From: Pseudomonas guineae
Lineage (GTDB): Bacteria; Pseudomonadota; Gammaproteobacteria; Pseudomonadales; Pseudomonadaceae
Direction: 5' to 3'
DNA length: 64,000 nt
Assembly (NCBI RefSeq): GCF_900113745.1
Contig: NZ_FOQL01000002.1
Coordinates: forward strand, 515,937 to 579,936
The translations under genes were made by a program, and so were the position numbers. Shown here in pieces: positions 8,879 through 17,523 of this stretch. Positions within the stretch are counted from its first letter, which is position 1; every line of letters begins with the position of its first letter. Below the pieces are notes generated by a model. The model saw only the letters and a list, made by a program, of their open reading frames with translations, did not search any database and had not been told where the DNA came from.

Positions 8879-9243
8879 CAGAGATCTTCCGAGTAAGTAA
8901 ATTCGAATACCCGAGCCACTTCTGCAGCATGCCAAGACGCCGCTGCAACACCATCAGAAGCGCCGCTAAAGCGCCCCAAACGGCTCACACACTCGAAGAA
9001 ACCGGTACGTGGCAAGCGACTCGCTCCCTGGCTGATCACCAATGCACTGCGCAGCGGACGCTCGGCGCGCGCATCCAGAGCAGCTAGATGCTCCAGTGCC
9101 GCTGCGAGGGTTTGCATGGCCGGGCTTGGCAGCGCCAAGCGCTCGATCATCGCCCGATAGGTCACGACGTGGCGCTGGCGCTGGGCGCTCTCTAACTCAC
9201 CCAGCAAGGCTTGCCAGTGCTGCCGGCTGATGCTCACGCTCAA
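8878..9243 (-). CDS. Conserved protein of unknown function, middle gene of a coupled operon
   Basis: About 121 residues; I do not recognise the family. The predicted helices (VVTYRAMIERLAL, then an Ala/Leu-rich helix) followed by RPLRSALVISQGASRLPRTGFFE resemble the layout of small winged-helix proteins, but this is only a shape resemblance. The start is uncertain: TTG at 9243 overlaps the previous stop as TTGA and has GGAG eight bases upstream, while GTG codons at 9258 or 9237 are alternatives. It is followed by the Sel1 gene with an ATGA overlap, so the three genes 9563-8408 form one tightly coupled unit. Confidence 0.65.
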   Translation of the reverse strand: MSVSISRQHWQALLGELESAQRQRHVVTYRAMIERLALPSPAMQTLAAALEHLAALDARAERPLRSALVISQGASRLPRTGFFECVSRLGRFSGASDGVAAASWHAAEVARVFEFTYSEDL

Positions 9244-9563
9244 AGCTGCGACTCCCACCCAGCAACGCCTAAATGCCAGGCTAGCGCACGCTGGATGGCG
9301 GCGTCAGGCTCACGCTCACCACTCTCAATCATGCTCAGATAATGCGGACTGATTCCGACATTGCGCGCCAGCTGATCGACACTCAAGTCCTTGGCCGTGC
9401 GCAGCGCCGTCAGCTGGCTAAGGGCTGGTTTGATGGCATCAACCGCCGCAGCGACAACAACCTCAGGGACGTGCCCAGCAGCTTGCAGTAACGCTTGATA
9501 TTGCGCCCAGGGCAGTACCGCATACTCAGGCGCACCATCGCGCTCGATCACTTGCACATTCAT
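9240..9563 (-). CDS. XRE-family helix-turn-helix protein, antitoxin-like
   Basis: 107 residues. The N-terminal 30 residues (RDGAPEYAVLPWAQYQALL) resemble the short beta/alpha dimerisation tip of Phd-type antitoxins. The C-terminal half is a Cro/cI-type HTH: LRTAKDLSVDQLARNVGISPHYLSMIESGEREP. ATG at 9563 has GGAG eight bases upstream and is preferred over an in-frame codon at 9623. It is the first gene of a three-gene coupled operon and probably represses its own promoter. Whether the next gene is a toxin cannot be told from sequence; it has no recognisable RelE, HigB or HipA motif. Confidence 0.75.
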   Translation of the reverse strand: MNVQVIERDGAPEYAVLPWAQYQALLQAAGHVPEVVVAAAVDAIKPALSQLTALRTAKDLSVDQLARNVGISPHYLSMIESGEREPDAAIQRALAWHLGVAGWESQL

Positions 9564-9696
9564 CTGTAAATCTCCATACAGAGCACTTGCGTGACTCTCA
9601 GCAACTCCAGAATAGGCGGCCATCTTAACAGCCCGTCAGCACAAAGCGCGTGATCTATACTGCCCTCAGTTTATCAAGCCCACTTGGGAGAACGTT

Positions 9697-10419
9697 TTGC
9701 ACAGACTGCTCATACTGATCATGATTAGCTGCAGCAGCCTGGCTAGCGCGGACGAGTTGAGATGGGGCTTCGCCAGCGCTGACGGTATGCCTTACGTCGA
9801 CGTGCGCGAGCAACAATTGCATGGCGGTTTCATTTACGAGTTAGGGCAACGGGTCAGCCAACAGCTGGGTTATCAAGCGGCGTTCGTCGAAACACCAAAC
9901 AAACGTATTGATGAATACATGCAACGCGGCCGCATTCATGTCATCTGTAACAACACCCCGCAGTGGATAGACAACCCTGAGCGCTATCACTGGTCAGCCC
10001 CGCTCTACAGCGAAGAAGATGTTCTCCTCGTGCACCGTCAGCAAGCACCGATCAATAGCCTGCAGGACCTCTATGGCAAGAACCTTGGCACCCAGCTAGG
10101 TTATGTCTACAACAGTACATTGATGGACGCCTTCGCTACACAGAGAATTAACCGCAAAAATCTGCGTGATCATACCGTCGGGTTTAACCTGCTGCGCAAA
10201 CAGCGCCTAGACGCAATCATCGGCATGCGTCGGACGCTGCGCTTCCAGATGAATAAACAGGCGAATGCACCGCTACGGATTAACACTTGGGTGATTGAGC
10301 GCTATGACATGCATTGCACCTACAGCCCACAACTGCCGGTCAGCGCCGAGCGTCTCGATAAAATACTGTTGCAACTGCGAGATCAGGGGCTAATTAAGCA
10401 GTTACTTAACGACAGCTGA
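9697..10419 (+). CDS. Periplasmic solute-binding protein, family 3 (amino-acid type)
   Basis: 240 residues with a signal peptide ending SLASADELRWG and the type II periplasmic binding fold of ABC amino-acid receptors (SBP_bac_3). No permease or ATPase gene is adjacent, so it may be an orphan receptor or a redox/sensing partner rather than part of a dedicated transporter. The start is TTG at 9697, supported by GGGAG six bases upstream. The ligand cannot be predicted. Confidence 0.8.
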   Translation: MHRLLILIMISCSSLASADELRWGFASADGMPYVDVREQQLHGGFIYELGQRVSQQLGYQAAFVETPNKRIDEYMQRGRIHVICNNTPQWIDNPERYHWSAPLYSEEDVLLVHRQQAPINSLQDLYGKNLGTQLGYVYNSTLMDAFATQRINRKNLRDHTVGFNLLRKQRLDAIIGMRRTLRFQMNKQANAPLRINTWVIERYDMHCTYSPQLPVSAERLDKILLQLRDQGLIKQLLNDS

Positions 10420-10434
10420 CGCCGGCAACAGATT

Positions 10435-10890
10435 TTATTGCAGCGTTCCTTCTATAACGTTGGCTGATTCGTCCGCCTCGGGTAAACGTTCAACTATCTG
10501 CAGCACCTCAGGAGACTGAGCCGCTCGCCATTGCTGAAACGCGGTAAGTTCCGTCTGCCAGGTGCGCAACACCCAGGCGAGCACGGCTAGATCATCGACC
10601 AGGCCAATGCCAAACAGCCAATCAGGTATGGCATCCAACGGCGTGACGAAGTACAGCAAGGCCGCCACCACCGCGAGCAATGCGCGCGAGTCGATGGCCC
10701 GATATTCACCGCGCCACCAAGCTAGGCAAAGTGCCTGCAGCAACTTAAGTTGATCCGCCAACTCGGCAAAGCCACTTCCCAATTTCTCACGCTTTCGAGC
10801 GACTGATAACAGCAACGCCGGTAACCGGCCTGCCTTGAGGAAACGTCGAGCTAAAAACAGGTAATGCGCGAAATTTTTCGGTGTTTTCAT
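10435..10890 (-). CDS. YkvA-family (DUF1232) membrane protein
   Basis: 151 residues with the DUF1232 core: one hydrophobic helix LLAVVAALLYFVTPLDAIPDWLFGIGLVDDLAVLAWVL, including the family signature Y-x-x-x-P-x-D-x-x-P and the DD pair. Function unknown; likely inner-membrane. ATG at 10890 has GGAGAGG seven bases upstream. It converges on the solute-binding protein gene with only 15 bp between stop codons. Confidence 0.85.
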   Translation of the reverse strand: MKTPKNFAHYLFLARRFLKAGRLPALLLSVARKREKLGSGFAELADQLKLLQALCLAWWRGEYRAIDSRALLAVVAALLYFVTPLDAIPDWLFGIGLVDDLAVLAWVLRTWQTELTAFQQWRAAQSPEVLQIVERLPEADESANVIEGTLQ

Positions 10891-10930
10891 CGTCCTCTCC
10901 CGGCAACCCCGCATACCCGTTGGGCTAACC

Positions 10931-10961
10931 AAGGTTATCCACTAAAGCTGTGGATAACCTT
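10931..10961. promoter_or_regulatory. Inverted pair of DnaA-box-like sequences
   Basis: A perfect 12-bp inverted repeat, AAGGTTATCCAC and GTGGATAACCTT with a 7-base spacer. The right arm contains TGTGGATAA (10949-10957), an exact DnaA box; the left arm TTATCCACT (10935-10943) matches 8 of 9. It lies about 40 bp upstream of the YkvA gene start. Confidence 0.6.
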
Positions 10962-11218
10962 GTGAACAGTTTCTCGATAACCCTGGCAAACGCCCAGCCC
11001 ATGGGGTCTCGTCACAGATCGGACAATTTTTGCCCACAGGCCAAAACCTCATATAAATCAATAATTTAAAAATGGCAACGGATTTATTAAAGGGAGTTAC
11101 TTTAACCGGTCACGGCCACCATGGGAAATGTGCATAACCGTAACACCGCAACCACTGAGCGCACCCTTTAAGACCCGCCAGTCAACCAAAAAGCGCAGAT
11201 TGTGACCGACAGAAACGA
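10962..11218. other. Gene-free stretch with an AT-rich core
   Basis: No reading frame with support. An AT-rich segment around 11050-11100 (ATATAAATCAATAATTTAAA) lies about 100 bp from the DnaA-box pair. Nothing else is recognisable until the FKBP terminator. Confidence 0.6.
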
Positions 11219-11248
11219 CAACGCCCCGTCGAGACGGGGCGTTGTGTG
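11219..11248 (-). terminator. Terminator of the FKBP lipoprotein gene
   Basis: Perfect 12-bp stem CAACGCCCCGTC / GACGGGGCGTTG with a two-base loop just past the gene's stop codon. The T-run on the minus strand is short. Confidence 0.75.
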
Positions 11249-11260
11249 TATCGCTAAGCG

Positions 11261-11968
11261 TTACTCTTCAGCGGCAGCGTCTTTGATCGCAATCAGCTCA
11301 AGATCAAATACCAGCACCGAGTTGGCTGGAATGGCCGGGGTCGGGCTCTGGTCGCCGTAAGCCAGCTCGCTTGGAATATACAGCTTGTACTTCTCGCCAA
11401 CGTGCATCAACTGCAGACCTTCAACCCAACCTGGGATCACACCGCTAACAGGCAGATCAATCGGGCTGCCACGCTCAACTGAGCTGTCGAAGACGCTGCC
11501 ATCAGTCAGCTTGCCTTCGTAATGCACAGTCACCACGTCAGTTGCCTTTGGCTGTGCGCCGTCAGCTTTCTTCACTACTTCGTACTGCAGCCCAGACGCA
11601 GTAGTGGTTACGCCGTCACGCTTGGCGTTGTCTTCAAGGAATTTCTTACCAGCCTTAGCCGACTCTTCATTCAGAGTAACCATGCGCTCTTCTGCACGCT
11701 TCTGCAGGAAGGCAAAGGCCTCGATTAGCTCTTCATCTTTCAGGCGCTGCTCTTTCTTGCCAATGGCGTCTTCGATGCCTTGAGCCACAGCATTGGAGTC
11801 CAAGTCATCCATGCCTTCCTGAGCCAGGCTTTTGCCCATGTTCAGGCCGATACCGTAGGAAGCTTTCTGTGCAGGTGTTTCCAGGCTGATTTCGCTGGTT
11901 TGCGAATCGCAACCTGCGAGTACCAAACCTACCAGGGCGACCGCCGCTGCTAAACGATGCTGTTTCAT
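11261..11968 (-). CDS. FKBP-type peptidyl-prolyl cis-trans isomerase lipoprotein (FkpA/Mip-like)
   Basis: 235 residues. The lipobox LVLAGC places Cys19 as the lipidated residue, with Asp at +2 (CDS), which in Enterobacteria favours inner-membrane retention; that rule is less strict in Pseudomonas. An N-terminal FKBP dimerisation helix region (about 35-120) is followed by an FKBP domain (about 135-228) with TVHYEGKLTDGSVFDSS and the IPGWVEGL and IPSELAYG motifs. It helps fold envelope proteins. Matches PA3262 from memory. Confidence 0.92.
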   Translation of the reverse strand: MKQHRLAAAVALVGLVLAGCDSQTSEISLETPAQKASYGIGLNMGKSLAQEGMDDLDSNAVAQGIEDAIGKKEQRLKDEELIEAFAFLQKRAEERMVTLNEESAKAGKKFLEDNAKRDGVTTTASGLQYEVVKKADGAQPKATDVVTVHYEGKLTDGSVFDSSVERGSPIDLPVSGVIPGWVEGLQLMHVGEKYKLYIPSELAYGDQSPTPAIPANSVLVFDLELIAIKDAAAEE

Positions 11969-12168
11969 GCTTGTTCCTTGTCCGGTGCGCCCTAGGGCTG
12001 TTGGTGTGAAAGCGCGAGCTTAGCAGGCCGCTACGATCACTGGCTACCGTGATAGGAGGCAAGAAATGCGTATAAGTTCAGATGTTTAGGTGTTTTTTAA
12101 GAAAAGGCTTTGCGAGGATTTTGGATGAAAATCGATACGTCACAGAGGGGATGAAGCGAGGATGAAAA

Positions 12169-12245
12169 TGGCGCAGCGGACGGGACTCGAACCCGCGACC
12201 CCCGGCGTGACAGGCCGGTATTCTAACCGACTGAACTACCGCTGC
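12169..12245 (-). tRNA. tRNA-Asp (GTC)
   Basis: Read on the minus strand it folds as a full cloverleaf: acceptor GCAGCGG, anticodon loop CTGTCAC with GTC, T-arm GGGTTCGAGTCCC, and a genomically encoded CCA end (12169-12171). It is 77 nt long. Confidence 0.97.
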
Positions 12246-12265
12246 GCGTAACTTAAAAAGCGAAT

Positions 12266-12341
12266 TGGTGGGTGATGACGGGATCGAACCGCCGACCCGC
12301 TGCTTGTAAGGCAGCTGCTCTCCCAGCTGAGCTAATCACCC
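12266..12341 (-). tRNA. tRNA-Val (TAC)
   Basis: Acceptor GGGTGAT, D-arm TAGCTCAGCTGGGAGAGC, anticodon loop CTTACAA with TAC, T-arm CGGTTCGATCCCG, encoded CCA. 76 nt, 20 nt upstream of tRNA-Asp and co-transcribed with it. Confidence 0.97.
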
Positions 12342-12361
12342 TTCACTCTCGAAGTGCGCGC

Positions 12362-12390
12362 ATTCTAGACAGCAATACTTACCTTGGCAA
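12362..12390 (-). promoter_or_regulatory. Sigma-70 promoter of the tRNA-Val/tRNA-Asp operon
   Basis: Minus-strand TTGCCA (12390-12385), 17-bp spacer, TAGAAT (12367-12362), then a GCGCGC discriminator. A GC-rich discriminator is typical of stringently controlled stable-RNA promoters. The start is expected near 12355. Confidence 0.8.
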
Positions 12391-12605
12391 GTATTGTTTT
12401 GAAAATTTTTATTGTTGCAGCAAAGGCTTAGCGCAGACTTGGCCTCAGGCACTGCTCGGGGGAATAATGCACCCCTAATGAAACGTGCAGGCTATTTAAT
12501 GGGTCGCATGGCCTTGCACAGCCTAAAAAAGACTCTGCATCCGCGACTAACGACTTGTAATAGCTGCCGCCGCCGGCAACTCAGTTAATGGAGATTCACC
12601 CCCTT

Positions 12606-13526
12606 ATGTGGTTTCGTAACCTGCTGGTTTATCGCCTCACCCAAGATATCCCTTTTGATGCTGAGGCTCTGGAAACTGCACTGGCAGCCAAACCAGCTCG
12701 CTCATGCTCCAGCCAAGAACTCAGCACCTACGGCTTTATCCCCCCTTTCGGTAAAGGTGGCGACGCACCACTGGTTCACGTCAGCGGCGATTTTTTGCTG
12801 ATTGCTGCCCGTAAAGAAGAGCGCATTCTGCCTGGCAGCGTGGTCCGCGACGCACTTAAGGAAAAAGTCGACGAGATCGAAGCCGAACAGATGCGCAAGG
12901 TCTACAAAAAAGAGCGCGATCAGCTTAAAGATGAAATCGTGCAAGCTTTCCTGCCCCGCGCGTTTATTCGTAAATCGGCCACCTTCGCGGCCATTGCGCC
13001 CAAGCAGGGCCTGATTCTGGTGGACTCAGCGAGCGCCAAGCGCGCCGAAGACCTGCTATCGACCTTGCGCGAAGCCATTGGCTCGCTCCCGGTTCGTCCG
13101 CTGACCGTTAAAATTGCGCCAAGCGCCACGCTTACCGATTGGGTCAAGACCCAGCAAGCCGCCGCCGACTTCACTGTCCTAGACGAATGCGAGCTGCGTG
13201 ACACCCACGAAGATGGCGGCGTAGTCCGCTGCAAGCGCCAGGACCTAACCAGCGACGAAATCCAGCTGCATATGACCGCCGGCAAGCAAGTCACCCAACT
13301 GTCCCTGGCCTGGCAGGACAAACTGTCTTTCATGCTGGATGACAAATTAGTGGTTAAACGCCTGCGTTTCGAAGACCTGCTGCAGGATCAGGCCGAACAG
13401 GATGGTGGCGACGATGACCTCGGCCAGCAGGACGCCAGTTTCACCCTGATGATGCTGACCTTGGTGGAATTCCTGCCGGTGCTATTCGAAGCACTGGGCG
13501 GCGAAGACATCCCACAAGGTATCTAA
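12606..13526 (+). CDS. rdgC: Recombination-associated protein RdgC
   Basis: 306-residue DNA-binding protein that forms a ring around double-stranded DNA and limits RecA activity; in Neisseria it is linked to pilin variation. The start [11 protein letters not shown] at 12606 is the family start; the in-frame ATG at 12588 would add six residues, although GGAG lies a little far (12 bases) from 12606. The C-terminal region is acidic ([11 protein letters not shown]), as in relatives. Confidence 0.95.
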   Translation: MWFRNLLVYRLTQDIPFDAEALETALAAKPARSCSSQELSTYGFIPPFGKGGDAPLVHVSGDFLLIAARKEERILPGSVVRDALKEKVDEIEAEQMRKVYKKERDQLKDEIVQAFLPRAFIRKSATFAAIAPKQGLILVDSASAKRAEDLLSTLREAIGSLPVRPLTVKIAPSATLTDWVKTQQAAADFTVLDECELRDTHEDGGVVRCKRQDLTSDEIQLHMTAGKQVTQLSLAWQDKLSFMLDDKLVVKRLRFEDLLQDQAEQDGGDDDLGQQDASFTLMMLTLVEFLPVLFEALGGEDIPQGI

Positions 13527-13540
13527 CCGCTACGGCGCAT

Positions 13541-13572
13541 GCGCAAAGGAGCAAACCACTGTTCCTCTGCGC
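13541..13572 (+). other. Hairpin between rdgC and the gdx leader
   Basis: GCGCAAAGG and CCTCTGCGC pair with one mismatch around a 14-base loop. There is no T-run, so it is probably a 3' processing or stabilising structure of the rdgC mRNA. Confidence 0.4.
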
Positions 13573-13604
13573 CCGCCCCTACTAATATGCGCAAGCTGCA
13601 CAGC

Positions 13605-13674
13605 GTGAGGACGACCTCACCCACTCATCGAGTGACCATCACGGGACGGCCCTTCTGCATTAAAGATGGAGGGC
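13605..13674 (+). promoter_or_regulatory. Guanidine-II (mini-ykkC) riboswitch controlling gdx
   Basis: Two hairpins carry the diagnostic ACGR loops: GTGAGG-ACGA-CCTCAC (13605-13620) and GGG-ACGG-CCC (13643-13652), separated by 22 nt, within the usual linker range for this class. The linker itself holds a small stem CACTC-ATC-GAGTG. The 3' part of the second hairpin, GCCCTTC (13649-13655), can pair with GGAGGGC (13668-13674), which includes the ribosome site of gdx. Guanidine bound to the loops would stabilise hairpin 2 and free the ribosome site. The motif is seen directly; the switch mechanism is inference from the class. Confidence 0.93.
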
Positions 13675-13677
13675 TCT

Positions 13678-13992
13678 ATGTCCTGGATCATTTTATTGTT
13701 GGCCGGCTTGTTTGAAATCGGCTGGGCTGTCGGCCTGAAATACAGCGACGGTTTTACCCGGCCTCTCCCCACCCTACTAACCGTTAGCGCGATGATCATC
13801 AGCGTCGCACTCCTTGGCCTAGCCATGAAGGAATTGCCGCTGGGCACTGCCTATGCGATCTGGACTGGCGTGGGCGCAGTCGGCACGGTGATTGCTGGCG
13901 TCATTTTATTTGGCGAAGCCGTGACACCGATGCGCCTTGCCAGTGTGGCATTGATCGTCTGCGGCCTACTCGGGCTGAAACTGAGCCACTAA
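13678..13992 (+). CDS. gdx: Guanidinium/H+ antiporter of the SMR family (SugE-type)
   Basis: 104-residue four-helix small multidrug resistance protein that works as a dual-topology dimer in the inner membrane and exports guanidinium in exchange for protons. The central Glu13 and the [12 protein letters not shown] signature mark the SugE/Gdx subgroup rather than EmrE-type drug exporters. The guanidine-II riboswitch directly upstream supports guanidine as the substrate. ATG at 13678 follows GGAGGG by four bases; the ATG at 13666 lies before the ribosome site. Confidence 0.95.
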   Translation: MSWIILLLAGLFEIGWAVGLKYSDGFTRPLPTLLTVSAMIISVALLGLAMKELPLGTAYAIWTGVGAVGTVIAGVILFGEAVTPMRLASVALIVCGLLGLKLSH

Positions 13993-14106
13993 GCTGCTAA
14001 AGCTGCTTTCACCTGCATCAAAAGCACGCGCGCGGCTCGCCATTGCCGAGGTGGCCGCAAATACTGAATCACCCAGCGAGACCGAATCGGTGCGGCTGAA
14101 AGGCAA

Positions 14107-14143
14107 AAAAATCCGATACCTGAAAAGCAGGTATCGGATTTTT
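14107..14143. terminator. Bidirectional terminator between gdx and htpG
   Basis: A perfect 16-bp inverted repeat, AAAAATCCGATACCTG / CAGGTATCGGATTTTT with a five-base loop, ends with T on either strand and sits between the convergent genes. Confidence 0.92.
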
Positions 14144-14213
14144 CGAGGGAATATTGCCGTGACTTAACCGCTTAAGCCGGCAGTATTACGCCATTAACGT
14201 CGCCATGCGCAGA

Positions 14214-16121
14214 TCAGGCAGACAGCTCAACCAACAGCTTGTTCAAGCGCTGAACATACGCAGCCGGATCCTTGAGGTTATCGCCGGCAGCCAGTGCGGC
14301 TTGGTCAAAGAGGATATGGCTGAGATCGGCGAAACGCTGTTCATCGGCCTCAGCATCCAGTTTTTCAATCAGCGGATGTGCTGGGTTGAATTCAAAAATC
14401 GGCTTGGAGTCCGGCACTTTCTGCCCGCTGGCTTCAAGGATCTGACGCATCTGCAAACCAAGGTCCTGCTCGCCAATCGCCAAAATTGCCGGCGAGTCGG
14501 TCAACCGGTGTGAAACACGCACCTCGGCAACCTGCTCACCGAGGGCCGTTTTCAGACGCTCAACCAGACCTTCTTTAGTCTTGGCGACTTCTTCCTGGGC
14601 TTTTTTGTCTTCTTCCGAATCCAGCTTGCCTAGGTCCAGATCGCCACGGGCGACATCGACAAAGTGCTTGCCGTCGAACTCAGTCAGGTAGCTCATCAGC
14701 CACTCATCGATACGGTCGGTGAGCAGCAGTACTTCGATGCCTTTCTTGCGGAACACTTCCAGGTGCGGGCTGTTTTTCACCTGTGCATAGGATTCGCCGG
14801 TGAGGTAGTAGACCTTGTCCTGGCCTTCGGCCATACGTGCGATGTACTCGCCCAGGCCGACACTCTGCTCACCCTCTGCGCTACGGGTCGACGCAAAACG
14901 CAGCAAGCCTGCGATTTTTTCCTTGTTGGCGAAATCTTCTGCAGGGCCTTCTTTAAGTACCTGACCGAAGTTCTTCCAGAAGCTTTTGTATTCTTCCGGC
15001 TGGTTCTTCGCCAGTTTCTCCAGCATATCCAATACGCGCTTGGTCAGCGCCGACTTCATCGAATCGATGATCGGGTCTTTCTGCAGAATCTCGCGGGAGA
15101 CGTTCAGCGACAGGTCATTGGAGTCAACCACGCCCTTAACAAAACGCAGGTACAACGGCAGAAATGACTCAGCCTGATCCATGACGAAGACGCGTTGCAC
15201 ATAAAGCTTCAAACCACGCGGCGCTTCACGCTGATACAGGTCGAACGGCGCGCGGGCCGGGGTGTACAACAGCGAGGTGTACTCAAGCTTGCCCTCAACC
15301 TTGTTGTGGCTCCAGCTCAGCGGGTTCTCAAAGTCATGACCGATGTGCTTGTAGAACTCCTGGTACTCCTCGTCTTTGACCTCGGCACGCGGACGAGTCC
15401 ACAGGGCGCTGGCACGGTTAACGGTTTCCCACTCCAGCTCAGCTGCCGCCTCTTCTCCCTCAGCAGCCGCTTGTTCTTTCGGTAGCTCAATAGGCAGGGC
15501 GATATGGTCAGAGTATTTCTTGATGATATTGCGTAGACGCCAGCCATCGGCGAACTCGTCTTCAGCTGCCTTGAGATGCAGAACGATGCGCGTGCCGCGC
15601 TCGACTTTCTCAACGGTGGCAATTTCAAAATCGCCCTCGCCTTTGCTTGACCAATGCACACCTTCGCTGGTCGGTGCGCCTGCACGGCGGCTGAATACAT
15701 CAACCTTGTCGGCAACGATAAAGGCTGAATAGAAGCCCACACCGAACTGACCGATCAGGTGTGAATCCTTCTTCTGATCACCCGTCAGGTGCTGCATAAA
15801 GTCGGCAGTGCCCGATTTGGCGATGGTACCCAGGTGGGTGATCGCATCTTCACGGCTCATACCGATACCGTTGTCTTCGAGGGTGACGGTTTTAGCGTCT
15901 TTGTCGAAACTAACGCGGATCTTCAACTCAGCGCCGCCTTCAAGCAGCTCTGGCTTGGCCAGTGCCTCGAAGCGCAGTTTGTCGGTGGCATCTGATGCGT
16001 TGGAAATCAGTTCACGAAGAAAGATTTCCTTATTCGAATACAGCGAATGGATCATCAGGTGCAGCAGCTGCTTCACCTCTGTCTGGAAGCCCAGGGTTTC
16101 TTTTTGAGTTTCCACACTCAT
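14214..16121 (-). CDS. htpG: Hsp90-family chaperone HtpG
   Basis: 635-residue ATP-dependent cytosolic chaperone. The GHKL ATPase domain shows [14 protein letters not shown] (about 38-51), DNGIGM and the [11 protein letters not shown] lid motif; middle and C-terminal dimerisation domains follow. The full length equals the family norm. A sigma-32 promoter lies 53-80 bp upstream and a bidirectional terminator follows the gene. Confidence 0.98.
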   Translation of the reverse strand: MSVETQKETLGFQTEVKQLLHLMIHSLYSNKEIFLRELISNASDATDKLRFEALAKPELLEGGAELKIRVSFDKDAKTVTLEDNGIGMSREDAITHLGTIAKSGTADFMQHLTGDQKKDSHLIGQFGVGFYSAFIVADKVDVFSRRAGAPTSEGVHWSSKGEGDFEIATVEKVERGTRIVLHLKAAEDEFADGWRLRNIIKKYSDHIALPIELPKEQAAAEGEEAAAELEWETVNRASALWTRPRAEVKDEEYQEFYKHIGHDFENPLSWSHNKVEGKLEYTSLLYTPARAPFDLYQREAPRGLKLYVQRVFVMDQAESFLPLYLRFVKGVVDSNDLSLNVSREILQKDPIIDSMKSALTKRVLDMLEKLAKNQPEEYKSFWKNFGQVLKEGPAEDFANKEKIAGLLRFASTRSAEGEQSVGLGEYIARMAEGQDKVYYLTGESYAQVKNSPHLEVFRKKGIEVLLLTDRIDEWLMSYLTEFDGKHFVDVARGDLDLGKLDSEEDKKAQEEVAKTKEGLVERLKTALGEQVAEVRVSHRLTDSPAILAIGEQDLGLQMRQILEASGQKVPDSKPIFEFNPAHPLIEKLDAEADEQRFADLSHILFDQAALAAGDNLKDPAAYVQRLNKLLVELSA

Positions 16122-16173
16122 GCTCTCTTACTCCACTTTTATTGACGAAGCCGCAGTGCGGCGGATGTCGTAA

Positions 16174-16201
16174 AGGTGGGGGCATGTTGTGCGATTTCAA
16201 G
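16174..16201 (-). promoter_or_regulatory. Sigma-32 heat-shock promoter of htpG
   Basis: Minus-strand CTTGAAA (16201-16195), 13-bp spacer, CCCCACCT (16181-16174). This fits the consensus CTTGAAA-N13-17-CCCCATNT with one mismatch in the conserved -10 positions. Confidence 0.85.
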
Positions 16202-16220
16202 TGCTTGGCTGTGGCGCGCG

Positions 16221-17471
16221 TTAGGGCTCAAGCAACTCGATGCGGACCACCTCTTGTGGAAGCCAGCTGTAGCTGACCGCGCCCTGCCCATTCATGCGCT
16301 GACGCAACATGATGCGTCCATCCTGATCAACACCCTGAAAGCGTCCTTCTGCAGTATTACCGCGCTCGGTAATCACGCGCATGCTGAGGTCGTGATAGCG
16401 GCTAGGGCTGCGCAGCAAGCCTTCGAGACTGAAACGCAGGCGGCGATCCAAAGGTCGGCTGACCCGCTCGGGCACCACCGCGACAACAGCTGCAGGTTTC
16501 TCTACAACAGGCGGAGCAAGAGCACTGGGCAATGGTGCAAAGCTATCGGCAGCAACCTGCCAGCCACGACTATCTAGCTTCTGCAGGCTGATCGGTAACT
16601 GCTGCAGTTCACCGTTGATGCGAGCCTGCACGTTTAGGTCAATATTTTGCTGAGGAAAGTTCAAACTACCGATCGGCTGTAGTTGCACCTGGCGGGTGGT
16701 AAAGCGCCGCTCTAAGTAGTCTTGAATAACGTGGCTGACGGTATCAACCGAGTCGAAATGGCGGTCTACCCGCTCATCTTTGTAACGCAGGCCATTACGG
16801 AATAATTCAAGCCTACCGCTCAGGGTGGTTTTAAATTGTGTTGGCAATACCAGGTGAAAATCGCCCACCAGCTTATTCGGCGCAACCGGTTGCAAGTCTA
16901 GGTGTAAGGTATAACCACGGCTCAGACGACGTGCTTCAGGCAAGTCCTGCTCCGGCAACAACCAGCTGATTTCCACTTCTGGCAGCACGCCTGTGTCTGC
17001 AGGCAGTACGTCGATTCGTACCGGGCCTTTTTTGAGGTTCGGCAGACGAATCACCAGCTCGCTCTGAGCGAAAAAGTCCTGGCCCTCACGCAGGCTCAAT
17101 ACGCCATCAAGCAACTCGGCCTGCTGCGGTGCAAAAGGCCGGCCATTTAGCTCACCACGCAAATTGATGGCCAGCTCGGCGGGTGCCTGCACCTCTGGCT
17201 TAAGCCACTTGAGGCTGAGGATGGCTTCCAGGCGTTGCGCATCATGGCTGGCCAGCAAGGTCAGACCGACTACCAGCGGAATGATGCCCAAACCAGACAA
17301 CGCCAGAGCTGGACGCGCTGAGCGCCAGTGGCGCAACACATACAGCAAGGCCAATGGCGGCAAAAAACTGGCCCAGCCCCACAGCAGGCTGGTAGCAAAG
17401 GCGCGCATCACCAGCCAAACCAACCCGGCGAGTATCAGCAGCAAGCCACCCAGAATCAGCAGCGCATCCAT
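16221..17471 (-). CDS. Inner-membrane protein of unknown function
   Basis: 416 residues. Two or three hydrophobic segments occupy the first 80 residues (LLILGGLLLILAGLVWLVM; SFLPPLALLYVL; ALALSGLGIIPLVVGLTLLA). The remainder is mostly soluble, beta-rich by sequence pattern, with a Pro/Ala/Val linker near 310-335. Homologues may be labelled as MFS transporters, but the segment count does not support that. The gene sits directly upstream of the htpG promoter, as PA1595 does in my memory. No function can be assigned. Confidence 0.7.
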   Translation of the reverse strand: MDALLILGGLLLILAGLVWLVMRAFATSLLWGWASFLPPLALLYVLRHWRSARPALALSGLGIIPLVVGLTLLASHDAQRLEAILSLKWLKPEVQAPAELAINLRGELNGRPFAPQQAELLDGVLSLREGQDFFAQSELVIRLPNLKKGPVRIDVLPADTGVLPEVEISWLLPEQDLPEARRLSRGYTLHLDLQPVAPNKLVGDFHLVLPTQFKTTLSGRLELFRNGLRYKDERVDRHFDSVDTVSHVIQDYLERRFTTRQVQLQPIGSLNFPQQNIDLNVQARINGELQQLPISLQKLDSRGWQVAADSFAPLPSALAPPVVEKPAAVVAVVPERVSRPLDRRLRFSLEGLLRSPSRYHDLSMRVITERGNTAEGRFQGVDQDGRIMLRQRMNGQGAVSYSWLPQEVVRIELLEP

Positions 17472-17523
17472 TCAGTCTTCCCTAGTGTTGGTTAAAGTAA
17501 GTCGTCCCGCACTAGCTCGGCGA

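Noticed and set aside
9240..9563. Complete toxin-antitoxin system
   Set aside because: The HTH protein is antitoxin-like, but no neighbouring gene has a toxin motif, so the call is kept as a finding only.
10931..11100. Chromosomal origin of replication
   Set aside because: Only two DnaA boxes, and none of dnaA, dnaN, rpmH, gidA or parAB nearby.
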